Assembly: GCA_946413815.1 (NCBI GenBank)
Contig: CAMKMD010000020.1
Coordinates: forward strand, 1-56,120
Source of the DNA: an uncultured Ruminococcus sp.
GTDB taxonomy: Bacteria; Bacillota; Clostridia; Oscillospirales; Ruminococcaceae
DNA: 56,120 nt
Reading direction: 5' to 3'
Of this stretch, positions 25,349 to 32,201 are shown piece after piece (the stretch's first letter is position 1; the number at the start of each line of letters is the position of its first letter). Both the position numbers and the translations under genes were made by a program. The notes under the pieces are model-generated. The model was given only the letters and a program-made list of their open reading frames with translations. It was not told where the DNA came from and ran no database searches.

Positions 25349-25351
25349 TCA

Positions 25352-25494
25352 GTCTGTCAATAAACCTTACATTCACAAAAAAGCGGGGCGATGTAGGCAT
25401 CGCCCCCTACATTTTGCTATGGAGGAATCGGCGTTTGTAGGGGCGGATGCCCACATCCGCCCGCTTGACTTCTGCCATAACTGACTTTTTTGGC
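25352..25494. repeat. Intergenic repeat family I, copy A
   Basis: Begins GTCTGTCAATAAACCTTAC and includes GGAGGAATCGGCG and the hairpin GGGCGGATG/CATCCGCCC, ending CTTGACTTCTGC and CTGACTTTTTTGGCAAGCTG. A second copy lies at 43245-43332. This copy has about 38 bp more, with a GGGGCGATG/CATCGCCCC hairpin, placed between two TACATT repeats. No coding potential. Confidence 0.8.
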
Positions 25495-25501
25495 AAGCTG
25501 G

Positions 25502-25527
25502 AGGCAGTCTTCGGACTGCCTTTTTTT
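25502..25527 (+). terminator. Terminator hairpin, copy 2
   Basis: Same AGGCAGTC-TTCG-GACTGCCT hairpin as at 25329, now with a full TTTTTTT run, placed after repeat family I. Confidence 0.75.
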
Positions 25528-25549
25528 GCTTATACGGTGGTTTAATCAG

Positions 25550-25763
25550 GGGACGCCTTCACTTGCAAGGCGTCCCCTCTTCAAAAACAGTCCCCCGGAC
25601 TGTTTTTGAATTCACCCCTTGCGAAGCGCCCTGCGGATAAATGCGGGACGCTGTCCCGCACCCTGCCAGAGGCTCTGCCTCTGGACTCCGCTAAAGGGCC
25701 GAAGGCCCTTTAGAATCCCAAACGTTTGATTTTGTAGCTAAAACTGACTTTTTTGACAAGCTG
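25550..25763. repeat. Intergenic repeat family II, copy A
   Basis: A chain of GC-rich hairpins (GGGGACGCC/GGCGTCCCC, GCGGGACG.CGTCCCGC, AGAGGCTCTGCCTCT, AAAGGGCC.GGCCCTTT) leads to the conserved end AATCCCAAACGTTTG, then TTTTTTGACAAGCTG (25719-25763). The last 45 bp match the copies at 40341-40454 and at 55964-56065. No ORF. The region between the 39-aa peptide and the GH18 gene is thus wholly made of repeats and terminators. Confidence 0.8.
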
Positions 25764-25765
25764 AC

Positions 25766-25790
25766 GAGGCAGTCAGAAGACTGCCTCTTT
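25766..25790 (+). terminator. Terminator hairpin, copy 3
   Basis: GAGGCAGTC-AGAA-GACTGCCTC followed by TTTT on the plus strand. It is a variant of the two earlier hairpins, now just beyond repeat family II and next to the convergent GH18 gene. Confidence 0.7.
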
Positions 25791-25798
25791 TATGTTTC

Positions 25799-27922
25799 TT
25801 ACCCGAACGTCACCTTATCAGAGTTGTAGAATTCCGGCTTATCTGCATCGATAAGCCCCTCGCCGTAGTCCACCCTGTTGTTCTTAACGGTGAAATCGCT
25901 GAACCAGCCGTCGACCACGTACATGGGTCTGCTTGTATTCTCAGCGCCGTAGGGCTGATCCATGTATACCGTGTTGTTCTCGAATATATGATGATAGCCC
26001 CAGCCCTCCACCTGCTCGTGTATCTCGAAGGCAGCGACTATCTTCGGGTTGCCGTTGCGGTAGCCGGTATTGTCGTGGATATTGCAGTCATTACCCTTGG
26101 TGTCGATGAAGCTGCCGGCGTAGTTCTCTCCGGTCATGCCGTCACCGTAGAAGGTGCAGAAGCCAACCTCAGTATCAGTGGTGTATTCCTTTATGTCTAT
26201 GTCCTCTGCGGCGATATTCTTGAATACACAGCCGATGATGCGGTTATGGTCGCATTTGTGGTCAAACTCCGTATGTGACTTGGCGCTGCCTACGTATACA
26301 CCCTCACCGTAGCCGGGGGAGACAAGCCCCGTATCGTGGATATTGCAGTCCTTTACGGTACACCATGAGCTGCCGTCGCGTATGGCGACTGCCTCTGCGC
26401 CGGTCTTGTATATCTCACAGCCGCTTATGACTGTATGATCGGAATGATCGAGGACTATGCCCTTCTGGAAATCTGTGCATACGATGTTTTCTATCCTCCA
26501 CCAGTCTCCCTTGATATGGAGGACGTACCCGTGCTCCGTGGTGTTGCCAGTAAGGACAGGAGGATCGAGGGGATCCAGCGCCTTCAGTGCTATGTGAGCT
26601 TCCTCAGTGCCTTCCGCCTCCGTGTCGAGCTTCTGTGCGCCCTGATAGGCGGCCAGATCGTAGACGCCGGGGGAGACCAGTATATCATCTCCGGGCTTTG
26701 CATTCCGTACTGCTGCAAAGAGCCCCTCAACATCAGAGACTATGACCTTGTTCCGTCCGGAATTCTTATCCGCAAGAGCCTTCTTCATCATAACAAAGTC
26801 GAAGGTGTCTATTACTCCGTCGCCGGTGAAGTCTCCGGCCCGCCAGTCGCGGAGCTCCGTGCCGCAGCCGAGGAGGAAGCTCTGCATATCCTCAGCATCG
26901 GAGATATCAAATATGCCGTCTGCGTTGACATCCCCCATGAGCGGTCCGGACTTTTCTGCAAGAGTATCAGCTATGACCTTCAGCAGGGAGTATTCGCCGC
27001 CGGCATCCAGTGTCAGCTCCCATATCATTATGCCGCCGTACTGCTTTGAAAGCTCTGCCTTCTTCTTCATGGTCACAGCACCGTTGTAGGCGGCGCCGTT
27101 ATAGCTGTCAAGACTGTAATAGTCCGGAGAAGCCTTAACCGCATCCGCAAAGGGTATGTAGGAGCCCCAGTCAAGGGCACCGCTGCTGTCATAGCCTCTG
27201 CCATAGAATGGCACACCGAGAACGAGCTTCTCAGCGGGTATCTTCTTCTCCCTTGCGAACCAGTCAAGGCACTCCACCGCATATTCATAGGTTGAATGGG
27301 AAGACTTGTCAAGATCGTTGTCATAGGCCATGACATTGACGTGATCGAAGAGGGCGAAGGTCTCCGGCGATACTTTCCCTGCGACCCATTGTGCAGTCGC
27401 TGTTGAGAGCCCCATATCACGGCTGTCGCACATCCCGCGCAGCTCGCTACACCAGTCACCGTAGATATTCCATATTCTGTCGCCGGATCCGAGCTCGATA
27501 TCAAGATCAATGCCGTCAAGGCTGAACTCTTCGCAGAGCGCCATAAGCCCCTCATCGAAGCTCTTCATCTCCGCTGAGGTATCCAGGCAGTCATAAAAAC
27601 CGTTGCAGTTGCCTCCTCCGCCAAGTGCCGCATATACCTTAACGCCGTTATCATGCGCCTTGTCCACGAGCTTTTTCAGCTCGCTGTCAGGTATGTCGCA
27701 TTGCAGATCACCGGAGGAGTCCGGCTCGAAGAAGGCGATATTTATATGCGTCAGAGCGGAGAAGTCAAGGCTTTTGTAGGGCTGGTAGTTCCATTCCGGC
27801 AGATAGCCTATAACCATTTTACCCTGCTTTTCAGGTACTGTCTCCGCAGCGCCTGTACCTGCCGGCAGTACAGGTATTACTGCTGCCGCTGTGAGAAGTG
27901 CAAGCATTCTTCCTATTTTCAT
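25799..27922 (-). CDS. Secreted GH18 - dockerin - beta-helix protein
   Basis: Three-part secreted protein, 707 residues. The signal peptide is 1-25. The GH18 domain (about 36-325) has the catalytic motif 'DGIDLDIE' at 136-143, with acid/base Glu143, plus 'VMAYDND' and 'GVPFYGRGY'; this family hydrolyses chitin or other GlcNAc-containing glycans. A type I dockerin (about 330-385) shows two Ca-binding repeats, 'GDVNADGIFDISDAE' and 'GDFTGDGVIDTFDFV', which would dock it to a cohesin. Residues 395-707 form a right-handed beta-helix region with Asn/Asp-rich turns ('VISGCEIY', 'CTVKDCNIHDTG'), similar to pectate/alginate-lyase-like proteins. The placing of a dockerin between two domains is less usual than at the end. 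It has its own consensus promoter, and the next gene downstream is convergent. Confidence 0.9.
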   Translation of the reverse strand: MKIGRMLALLTAAAVIPVLPAGTGAAETVPEKQGKMVIGYLPEWNYQPYKSLDFSALTHINIAFFEPDSSGDLQCDIPDSELKKLVDKAHDNGVKVYAALGGGGNCNGFYDCLDTSAEMKSFDEGLMALCEEFSLDGIDLDIELGSGDRIWNIYGDWCSELRGMCDSRDMGLSTATAQWVAGKVSPETFALFDHVNVMAYDNDLDKSSHSTYEYAVECLDWFAREKKIPAEKLVLGVPFYGRGYDSSGALDWGSYIPFADAVKASPDYYSLDSYNGAAYNGAVTMKKKAELSKQYGGIMIWELTLDAGGEYSLLKVIADTLAEKSGPLMGDVNADGIFDISDAEDMQSFLLGCGTELRDWRAGDFTGDGVIDTFDFVMMKKALADKNSGRNKVIVSDVEGLFAAVRNAKPGDDILVSPGVYDLAAYQGAQKLDTEAEGTEEAHIALKALDPLDPPVLTGNTTEHGYVLHIKGDWWRIENIVCTDFQKGIVLDHSDHTVISGCEIYKTGAEAVAIRDGSSWCTVKDCNIHDTGLVSPGYGEGVYVGSAKSHTEFDHKCDHNRIIGCVFKNIAAEDIDIKEYTTDTEVGFCTFYGDGMTGENYAGSFIDTKGNDCNIHDNTGYRNGNPKIVAAFEIHEQVEGWGYHHIFENNTVYMDQPYGAENTSRPMYVVDGWFSDFTVKNNRVDYGEGLIDADKPEFYNSDKVTFG

Positions 27923-27951
27923 CCCATCATCTCCTGTCGGTATTTGATTAT

Positions 27952-27980
27952 ATTATACAATACTTTCGGAGATATGTCAA
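27952..27980 (-). promoter_or_regulatory. Promoter of the GH18 gene
   Basis: Perfect TTGACA and TATAAT with 17-bp spacing on the minus strand. Confidence 0.85.
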
Positions 27981-28007
27981 TGTATATCGATATTTTACTT
28001 AAAAAGG

Positions 28008-28045
28008 AAAAAGCTCCGGATTGTTCATCCGGAGCCTCCTTTTTT
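28008..28045. terminator. Terminator between rubredoxin and GH18 genes
   Basis: GCTCCGGA/TCCGGAGC, loop 7 nt, with TTTTT on the minus-strand side and TTTTTT to the right on the plus strand. On the minus strand it ends the rubredoxin transcript. Confidence 0.8.
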
Positions 28046-28199
28046 ATGCCTCTGAAAAGCTTCCTTTGTCTGCGCCGCAGAGAGGGCACTCAAAATCCTC
28101 GGGGATATCCTCGAACTTTGTGCCGGGTGCGATGCCGTACTCGGGAGCACCTTCCTCCTCGTCATACTCCCATCCGCAGAGATCACATACGTATTTCAT
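28044..28199 (-). CDS. Rubredoxin
   Basis: Small iron electron-transfer protein, 51 residues, close to the usual 52-54. The Fe ligands are Cys5/Cys8 in '[11 protein letters not shown]' and Cys38/Cys41 in 'FECPLCGA'. In anaerobes it delivers electrons to reductases that remove oxygen, peroxide or superoxide. A longer frame starts at 28268, but GGAGGTGAAAGG before the ATG at 28199 and the family N-terminus 'MKYVC' decide the start. It lies 58 bp after coaBC with no promoter seen between, so it may share that transcript. No obvious redox partner gene is adjacent. Confidence 0.96.
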   Translation of the reverse strand: MKYVCDLCGWEYDEEEGAPEYGIAPGTKFEDIPEDFECPLCGADKGSFSEA

Positions 28200-28257
28200 C
28201 CTTTCACCTCCGTTCAGGGGGATTATATCGCGGCCGCCTGCGGCCTTAATACCGTTA

Positions 28258-29451
28258 TTACTTCTCAAGCTCCTTCATGCGTGAAAGGATCCTGTTTGCC
28301 GCATCGAACTTTGACATCATTTCAAGCTCCTGATCGCCGTCGGCAGTTATCATGGTGATGATATTGGTATCCGTGCCGAAGCCTGTGCCGGCAGTGCGTA
28401 TAGAGTTTGCGCATATCATATCCACGTTCTTCTTGGTGAGCTTCTTGCGGCTGTTCTCAATAACGTTGTCCGTCTCCATGGAGAAGCCGCATATCACCTG
28501 GCCCTCACGCCTGTTCTCGCCGATATATTTGAGTATATCGGTAGTTCGCTTCAGGGGTATGGACATATCGCCGTCCGATTTCTTTATCTTGCTGTCTGCA
28601 ACGGTCACAGGGGTATAGTCAGCCACAGCCGCCGCCTTTATTACCCAGTCGCAGCCGTCAAGCCTTTCCTTTACCGCATTGAACATATCCTCAGCGGACT
28701 CTACAGGCACTGTATTTACAAACATGGGGGGCTCCACATCGGTATGTGCGGCAACAACAGTCACCTCAGCGCCCCTGAGCATAGCAGCCTTCGCAACGGC
28801 AAAGCCCATCTTTCCGCTGGAGTGGTTGGTTATGAAACGTACCGGGTCTATGCTCTCACGGGTGGCGCCTGCTGTGACGAGTATCTTCTTTCCGGCAAGA
28901 TCCTTCTCAAAGGCGATCTCGCGGATGATGTATTCCAGAAGCACTTCCTCATCCGGCAGCTTTCCGTCGCCGATATCGCGGTTTGCAAGCATACCTCTGA
29001 CAGGCTCTATTATCTCATATCCGAAATCCTTCAGCTTGCGGAGATTATCCTGTACTATCGGGTTATGGAACATATTATGGTTCATGGCCGGAGCGATTAT
29101 CTTCTTTGCCGTACACGCCATTACAGTCGTAGTGAGCATATCGTCAGCGATGCCGGAGGCTATCTTGCCTATGACATTGGCAGTAGCCGGAGCTATCATG
29201 ACAACATCAGCCTTCTTTGCTATAGAGACGTGCTCTACGCTGTACTCAAAGTTCCTGTCGAAGGTATCCATCAGGCACTTGTGCTGGGTGAGAGTCTCGA
29301 AGGTCAGCGGGTGAACGAAGTTTGCGGCATTGGCCGTCATTGCAACGTGTACATCTGCACCGAGTTTGGTGAGCATACGTGCGAGGTTCGGTATCTTGTA
29401 GGCTGCTATGGAGCTTGAGACGCACAGCAGCACTGTCTTTCCTGTAAGCAT
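28258..29451 (-). CDS. coaBC: CoaBC: phosphopantothenoylcysteine synthetase/decarboxylase
   Basis: Bifunctional coenzyme A enzyme, 397 residues. CoaC (1-180) shows the FMN-binding '[14 protein letters not shown]', the His in '[22 protein letters not shown]' (residues about 71-92) and 'APAMNHNMF'. The substrate-clamp motif, usually 'ACGDxGxGR', reads '[11 protein letters not shown]', so the catalytic Cys is replaced by Asn. CoaB (185-397) is normal, with '[17 protein letters not shown]', 'SSGKMGFA', '[10 protein letters not shown]' and the Lys in 'KIKKSDGD'. The gene follows coaX by 9 bp, with AAGGAG overlapping the gap, so the two CoA steps are one transcript. The upstream GGDEF-fusion gene may be in it too. 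Confidence 0.94.
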   Translation of the reverse strand: MLTGKTVLLCVSSSIAAYKIPNLARMLTKLGADVHVAMTANAANFVHPLTFETLTQHKCLMDTFDRNFEYSVEHVSIAKKADVVMIAPATANVIGKIASGIADDMLTTTVMACTAKKIIAPAMNHNMFHNPIVQDNLRKLKDFGYEIIEPVRGMLANRDIGDGKLPDEEVLLEYIIREIAFEKDLAGKKILVTAGATRESIDPVRFITNHSSGKMGFAVAKAAMLRGAEVTVVAAHTDVEPPMFVNTVPVESAEDMFNAVKERLDGCDWVIKAAAVADYTPVTVADSKIKKSDGDMSIPLKRTTDILKYIGENRREGQVICGFSMETDNVIENSRKKLTKKNVDMICANSIRTAGTGFGTDTNIITMITADGDQELEMMSKFDAANRILSRMKELEK

Positions 29452-29460
29452 TGTTTCTCC

Positions 29461-30231
29461 TTATTTCTGGTTTTTGCGGTATATGATAGTGAGTCCCTTG
29501 ATGAGAAGATCCTTGTCGAGGTGGATCTTTTTGCGGCAGAGCGGTACTACTACCTCTGCAAGTCCGCCGGTGGCAACGACTGTACACTTCTCACCCAGCT
29601 TCTCCTCAATGCGGTCGATGATGCCGTCGATGGCACAGGCATTGGCATAGAGAGCGCCGTTCTTCATGCAGTCCGTGGTGTTGGTTCCGATAATGCTCTC
29701 GGGCAGCTCGAAATCTATCTTGGGGAGCTGTGCGGTACGCTGTATCAGAGCATCTGTAGCTACACGCATACCCGTCATGATAAGGCCGCCGAGGTAGTTC
29801 TTCTTGTTGTCAACTACGCTCATGGTAGTGGCTGTGCCCATGTCTATGATGATAGCGGGAACGGGATAGTTGTTGATGGCTGCAACTGCATCAACTACCT
29901 GATCGCTTCCGAGCTGACGGGGATTGTCGATGAGAATGTTGAGGCCTGTCTTTACTCCGGGTCCGGCGAGCATGATGTCAACTCCGAAGAGCTTGTATAC
30001 TGCCTCCTTGACAGTGTTGGTGACCGATGGCACAACGGAAGACATGATGGCATCTGTTATGCTGGAGGGGGGAAAATCGTTCATCTCGAGTATGTTCTTT
30101 ATCAGTGAGGCGTATTCCGTCGAGGTAGCGATCTGGTTGGTCGCAACTCTTTCAAATAATACGATCTCATCGTCATCGTTGACGCATCCGAATACTATAT
30201 TTGTGTTTCCGATATCTACTGCTAAAAGCAT
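29461..30231 (-). CDS. coaX: Type III pantothenate kinase CoaX
   Basis: First step of CoA synthesis: pantothenate + ATP to 4'-phosphopantothenate. The 256-residue length is standard. It has the ASKHA-fold phosphate loop 'VDIGNTNIVFG', 'VVPSVTNTV', 'GSDQVVDAVAA', the Mg/ATP strand 'IIDMGTATTMSVVD' and 'TGMRVATDAL'. Type III kinases need K+ or NH4+ and are not feedback-inhibited by CoA. AAGGAGGATAAAT precedes the ATG. It lies 20 bp behind the LacI-GGDEF gene and 9 bp before coaBC. Confidence 0.96.
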   Translation of the reverse strand: MLLAVDIGNTNIVFGCVNDDDEIVLFERVATNQIATSTEYASLIKNILEMNDFPPSSITDAIMSSVVPSVTNTVKEAVYKLFGVDIMLAGPGVKTGLNILIDNPRQLGSDQVVDAVAAINNYPVPAIIIDMGTATTMSVVDNKKNYLGGLIMTGMRVATDALIQRTAQLPKIDFELPESIIGTNTTDCMKNGALYANACAIDGIIDRIEEKLGEKCTVVATGGLAEVVVPLCRKKIHLDKDLLIKGLTIIYRKNQK

Positions 30232-30251
30232 ATTTATCCTCCTTGGATTGT

Positions 30252-32135
30252 TTATTGTATTTTGGCTTTTTTCTTCTTGGCCTGTTTTTCTGAATACATA
30301 TCACCGTCGGACTCCCGGACAAGCATTTCAAGGTCCGTGACGTTCACGGAATCCGTGCGGAAGATGCCGACGCTCGCGGATACTGTGTAGCCGTGATCGC
30401 GGCTCTTGTTGTAGTTGTCGAGGTACTGCCCGATATCCTGCCTTATCTTCGCAAGGTCGCATTCCCCGTACACGATGGCAAGCATCTCGTCACCGCCGAA
30501 GCGCACACACAGTGAGTCCGGCGGGCAGGCACTCTGAAGGGCTTTTGCTGTTACGCTTATGGCATCGTCGCCTGCGGAATGGCCGCAGGTATCGTTTATA
30601 TGCTTCAGCCCGTCAAGGTCGGCGAGTATCACCGTTATGGGGACGTGTTTCCCTGCGAGCTCCCTGCGCTTCTTTTCAAACTCCCTGCTGAAGCTGGTGC
30701 GGTTGTAGAGACCCGTGAGGTCGTCGAAGCGGTACATATCCTCTATGCGCGAGGTCAGGTAGTGCTGGTACTGCATATTGACAAAGCCGCCGATGCCCCA
30801 GCTGAGAGTGCTGACTATCTGCGGTATGCGGCAGTAGTTCACTATATCGTAGCTCCTGTAGTGGAAGCAGATATATCCGAGGGGCGCATCCATGAAGGTC
30901 ATGACGTTGAATATCAGCGGGTAGCCCTCCGCCAGTACCTCATCGAGCTGCGGGATTATCTCGCTGCGGTCGAAGTCGCGCTGACAGGGCCGGGGGCAGG
31001 CTGAGTCGTAGAAGAGGAACATATCCTCACCAAGCAGTCTCTGCTTCATTTTAAGGAAGTAATCCGAGGTCGGCTCTGTAGCCTCCCGGCTTATGATAAC
31101 GCTCATATCCCTTAGCATATCGTTATCGAGCTGGGCGGCGGCCTCCTCAATACTGTTTCTTGACTGCACGTTCTCCGCAATGACGGCAAGCTTTATATTG
31201 TCGTCCTGATAGCGGTAGAAGCGGTCGTTGAAGTTGTTTATGGGCAGGGGATGCTTCTGTGCCGGCATTTTATGGCAGCCGCAGGAGGTGTTGAGTATCA
31301 GCTCCGGTACTATCACTGCTTGCTCCGTAGGTTCTCCTCCGCCGAGCACCGTATCAAGTATGCTGAGCACAGGCTCTGTAAAGCCGGAGGTTCCGCAGCT
31401 GCTTGAGGTGATGGCAGGGGAGGAGTAGTATATCTCATCGATGCCGTCAAAGCCGGTGACGATGATATCCTCCGGCACTCTGAGCCCGTGCCTGATGATG
31501 ACGTCGGCAACATTCATTGCCATGATATCATTTGCACATATCACAGCATCCGGCAGCTCTTTCCGGCTAAGCAGCTTTTCTGCCGCCTCCCGTGAGGGGG
31601 ATGCCCAGAAGTTGCCGTAGCTCACCATATCCTGCGAGAAGGCGATGCCGTTCTCTTCGATCACCTTCCTGAACACGCGAAGGCGCTCCTCGGAATACTC
31701 ATTCCCCTTGAAGCCGCCCATGTAGTGAGGCTTCCTTGCTCCGTGCTCCTCGATAACATGGCGTACTACAGCCTCAAAGCCCTTTTCATAGTCATATACT
31801 ACGGAGGAGCATCCCTCATGAGTGCCGTCCACTATGATGACGGGTACTCCGTTTGCAGAGGCCTCCCTGATTATCTGCTTCGAAACAGTATCGCTCTTGA
31901 CCTTCTCATGCATGATTATGACCGTATCGGTCACTGAATAGTCGATAAGGCCGAAAACGAAGGAATCGGCGCGTATGTTCCGGTCATCCCAGTACAGGTC
32001 GGTATTTATGGCATACAGGAACAGATTTGAGTTCTGCTGAGCGAGCCGTTTGCTGACTTCTGTTATGAACCGGGTGTTCTCCACCTCGTTGAGGCGGGAG
32101 GTACACATGGCAACTATCTTTCTTCCGCCGAGCAT
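30252..32135 (-). CDS. LacI-type sugar-binding domain fused to GGDEF
   Basis: A 627-residue soluble protein with no signal peptide or membrane helix. Residues 5-285 are a periplasmic-binding-protein-like sensor of the LacI/GalR kind ('GVPVIIVDGTHEG', 'PDAVICANDIMAM', 'GLRVPEDIIVTGFDGIDE') but without the helix-turn-helix. Residues 290-455 form a middle domain, perhaps GAF-like. The GGDEF domain (465-627) has 'DDLTGLYNRTSF', 'LADLDGLKHIND' and GGDEM (547-551), with no RxxD inhibition site ('PPDS'). It is thus probably a cytosolic diguanylate cyclase controlled by a small sugar-like ligand. It reads toward coaX and may share its transcript. AAGGA lies rather far (12 bp) before the ATG. Confidence 0.9.
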   Translation of the reverse strand: MLGGRKIVAMCTSRLNEVENTRFITEVSKRLAQQNSNLFLYAINTDLYWDDRNIRADSFVFGLIDYSVTDTVIIMHEKVKSDTVSKQIIREASANGVPVIIVDGTHEGCSSVVYDYEKGFEAVVRHVIEEHGARKPHYMGGFKGNEYSEERLRVFRKVIEENGIAFSQDMVSYGNFWASPSREAAEKLLSRKELPDAVICANDIMAMNVADVIIRHGLRVPEDIIVTGFDGIDEIYYSSPAITSSSCGTSGFTEPVLSILDTVLGGGEPTEQAVIVPELILNTSCGCHKMPAQKHPLPINNFNDRFYRYQDDNIKLAVIAENVQSRNSIEEAAAQLDNDMLRDMSVIISREATEPTSDYFLKMKQRLLGEDMFLFYDSACPRPCQRDFDRSEIIPQLDEVLAEGYPLIFNVMTFMDAPLGYICFHYRSYDIVNYCRIPQIVSTLSWGIGGFVNMQYQHYLTSRIEDMYRFDDLTGLYNRTSFSREFEKKRRELAGKHVPITVILADLDGLKHINDTCGHSAGDDAISVTAKALQSACPPDSLCVRFGGDEMLAIVYGECDLAKIRQDIGQYLDNYNKSRDHGYTVSASVGIFRTDSVNVTDLEMLVRESDGDMYSEKQAKKKKAKIQ

Positions 32136-32171
32136 GGGATCACTATTCCTTTCTGTACTGCGTTAAACGGA

Positions 32172-32196
32172 AGGGAGCGTACATCCGGCACGCTCC
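32172..32196 (-). terminator. Hairpin after the GGDEF-EAL gene
   Basis: GGGAGCGT/ACGCTCCC with a 9-nt loop lies between the two cyclic-di-GMP genes; on the minus strand TTCCGTTT follows, so it is a weak terminator at best. Confidence 0.5.
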
Positions 32197-32201
32197 CGCT
32201 G

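Noticed and set aside
25550..25763. Insertion sequence or transposon
   Set aside because: No transposase frame, only hairpins and short conserved ends; treated as a non-coding repeat.
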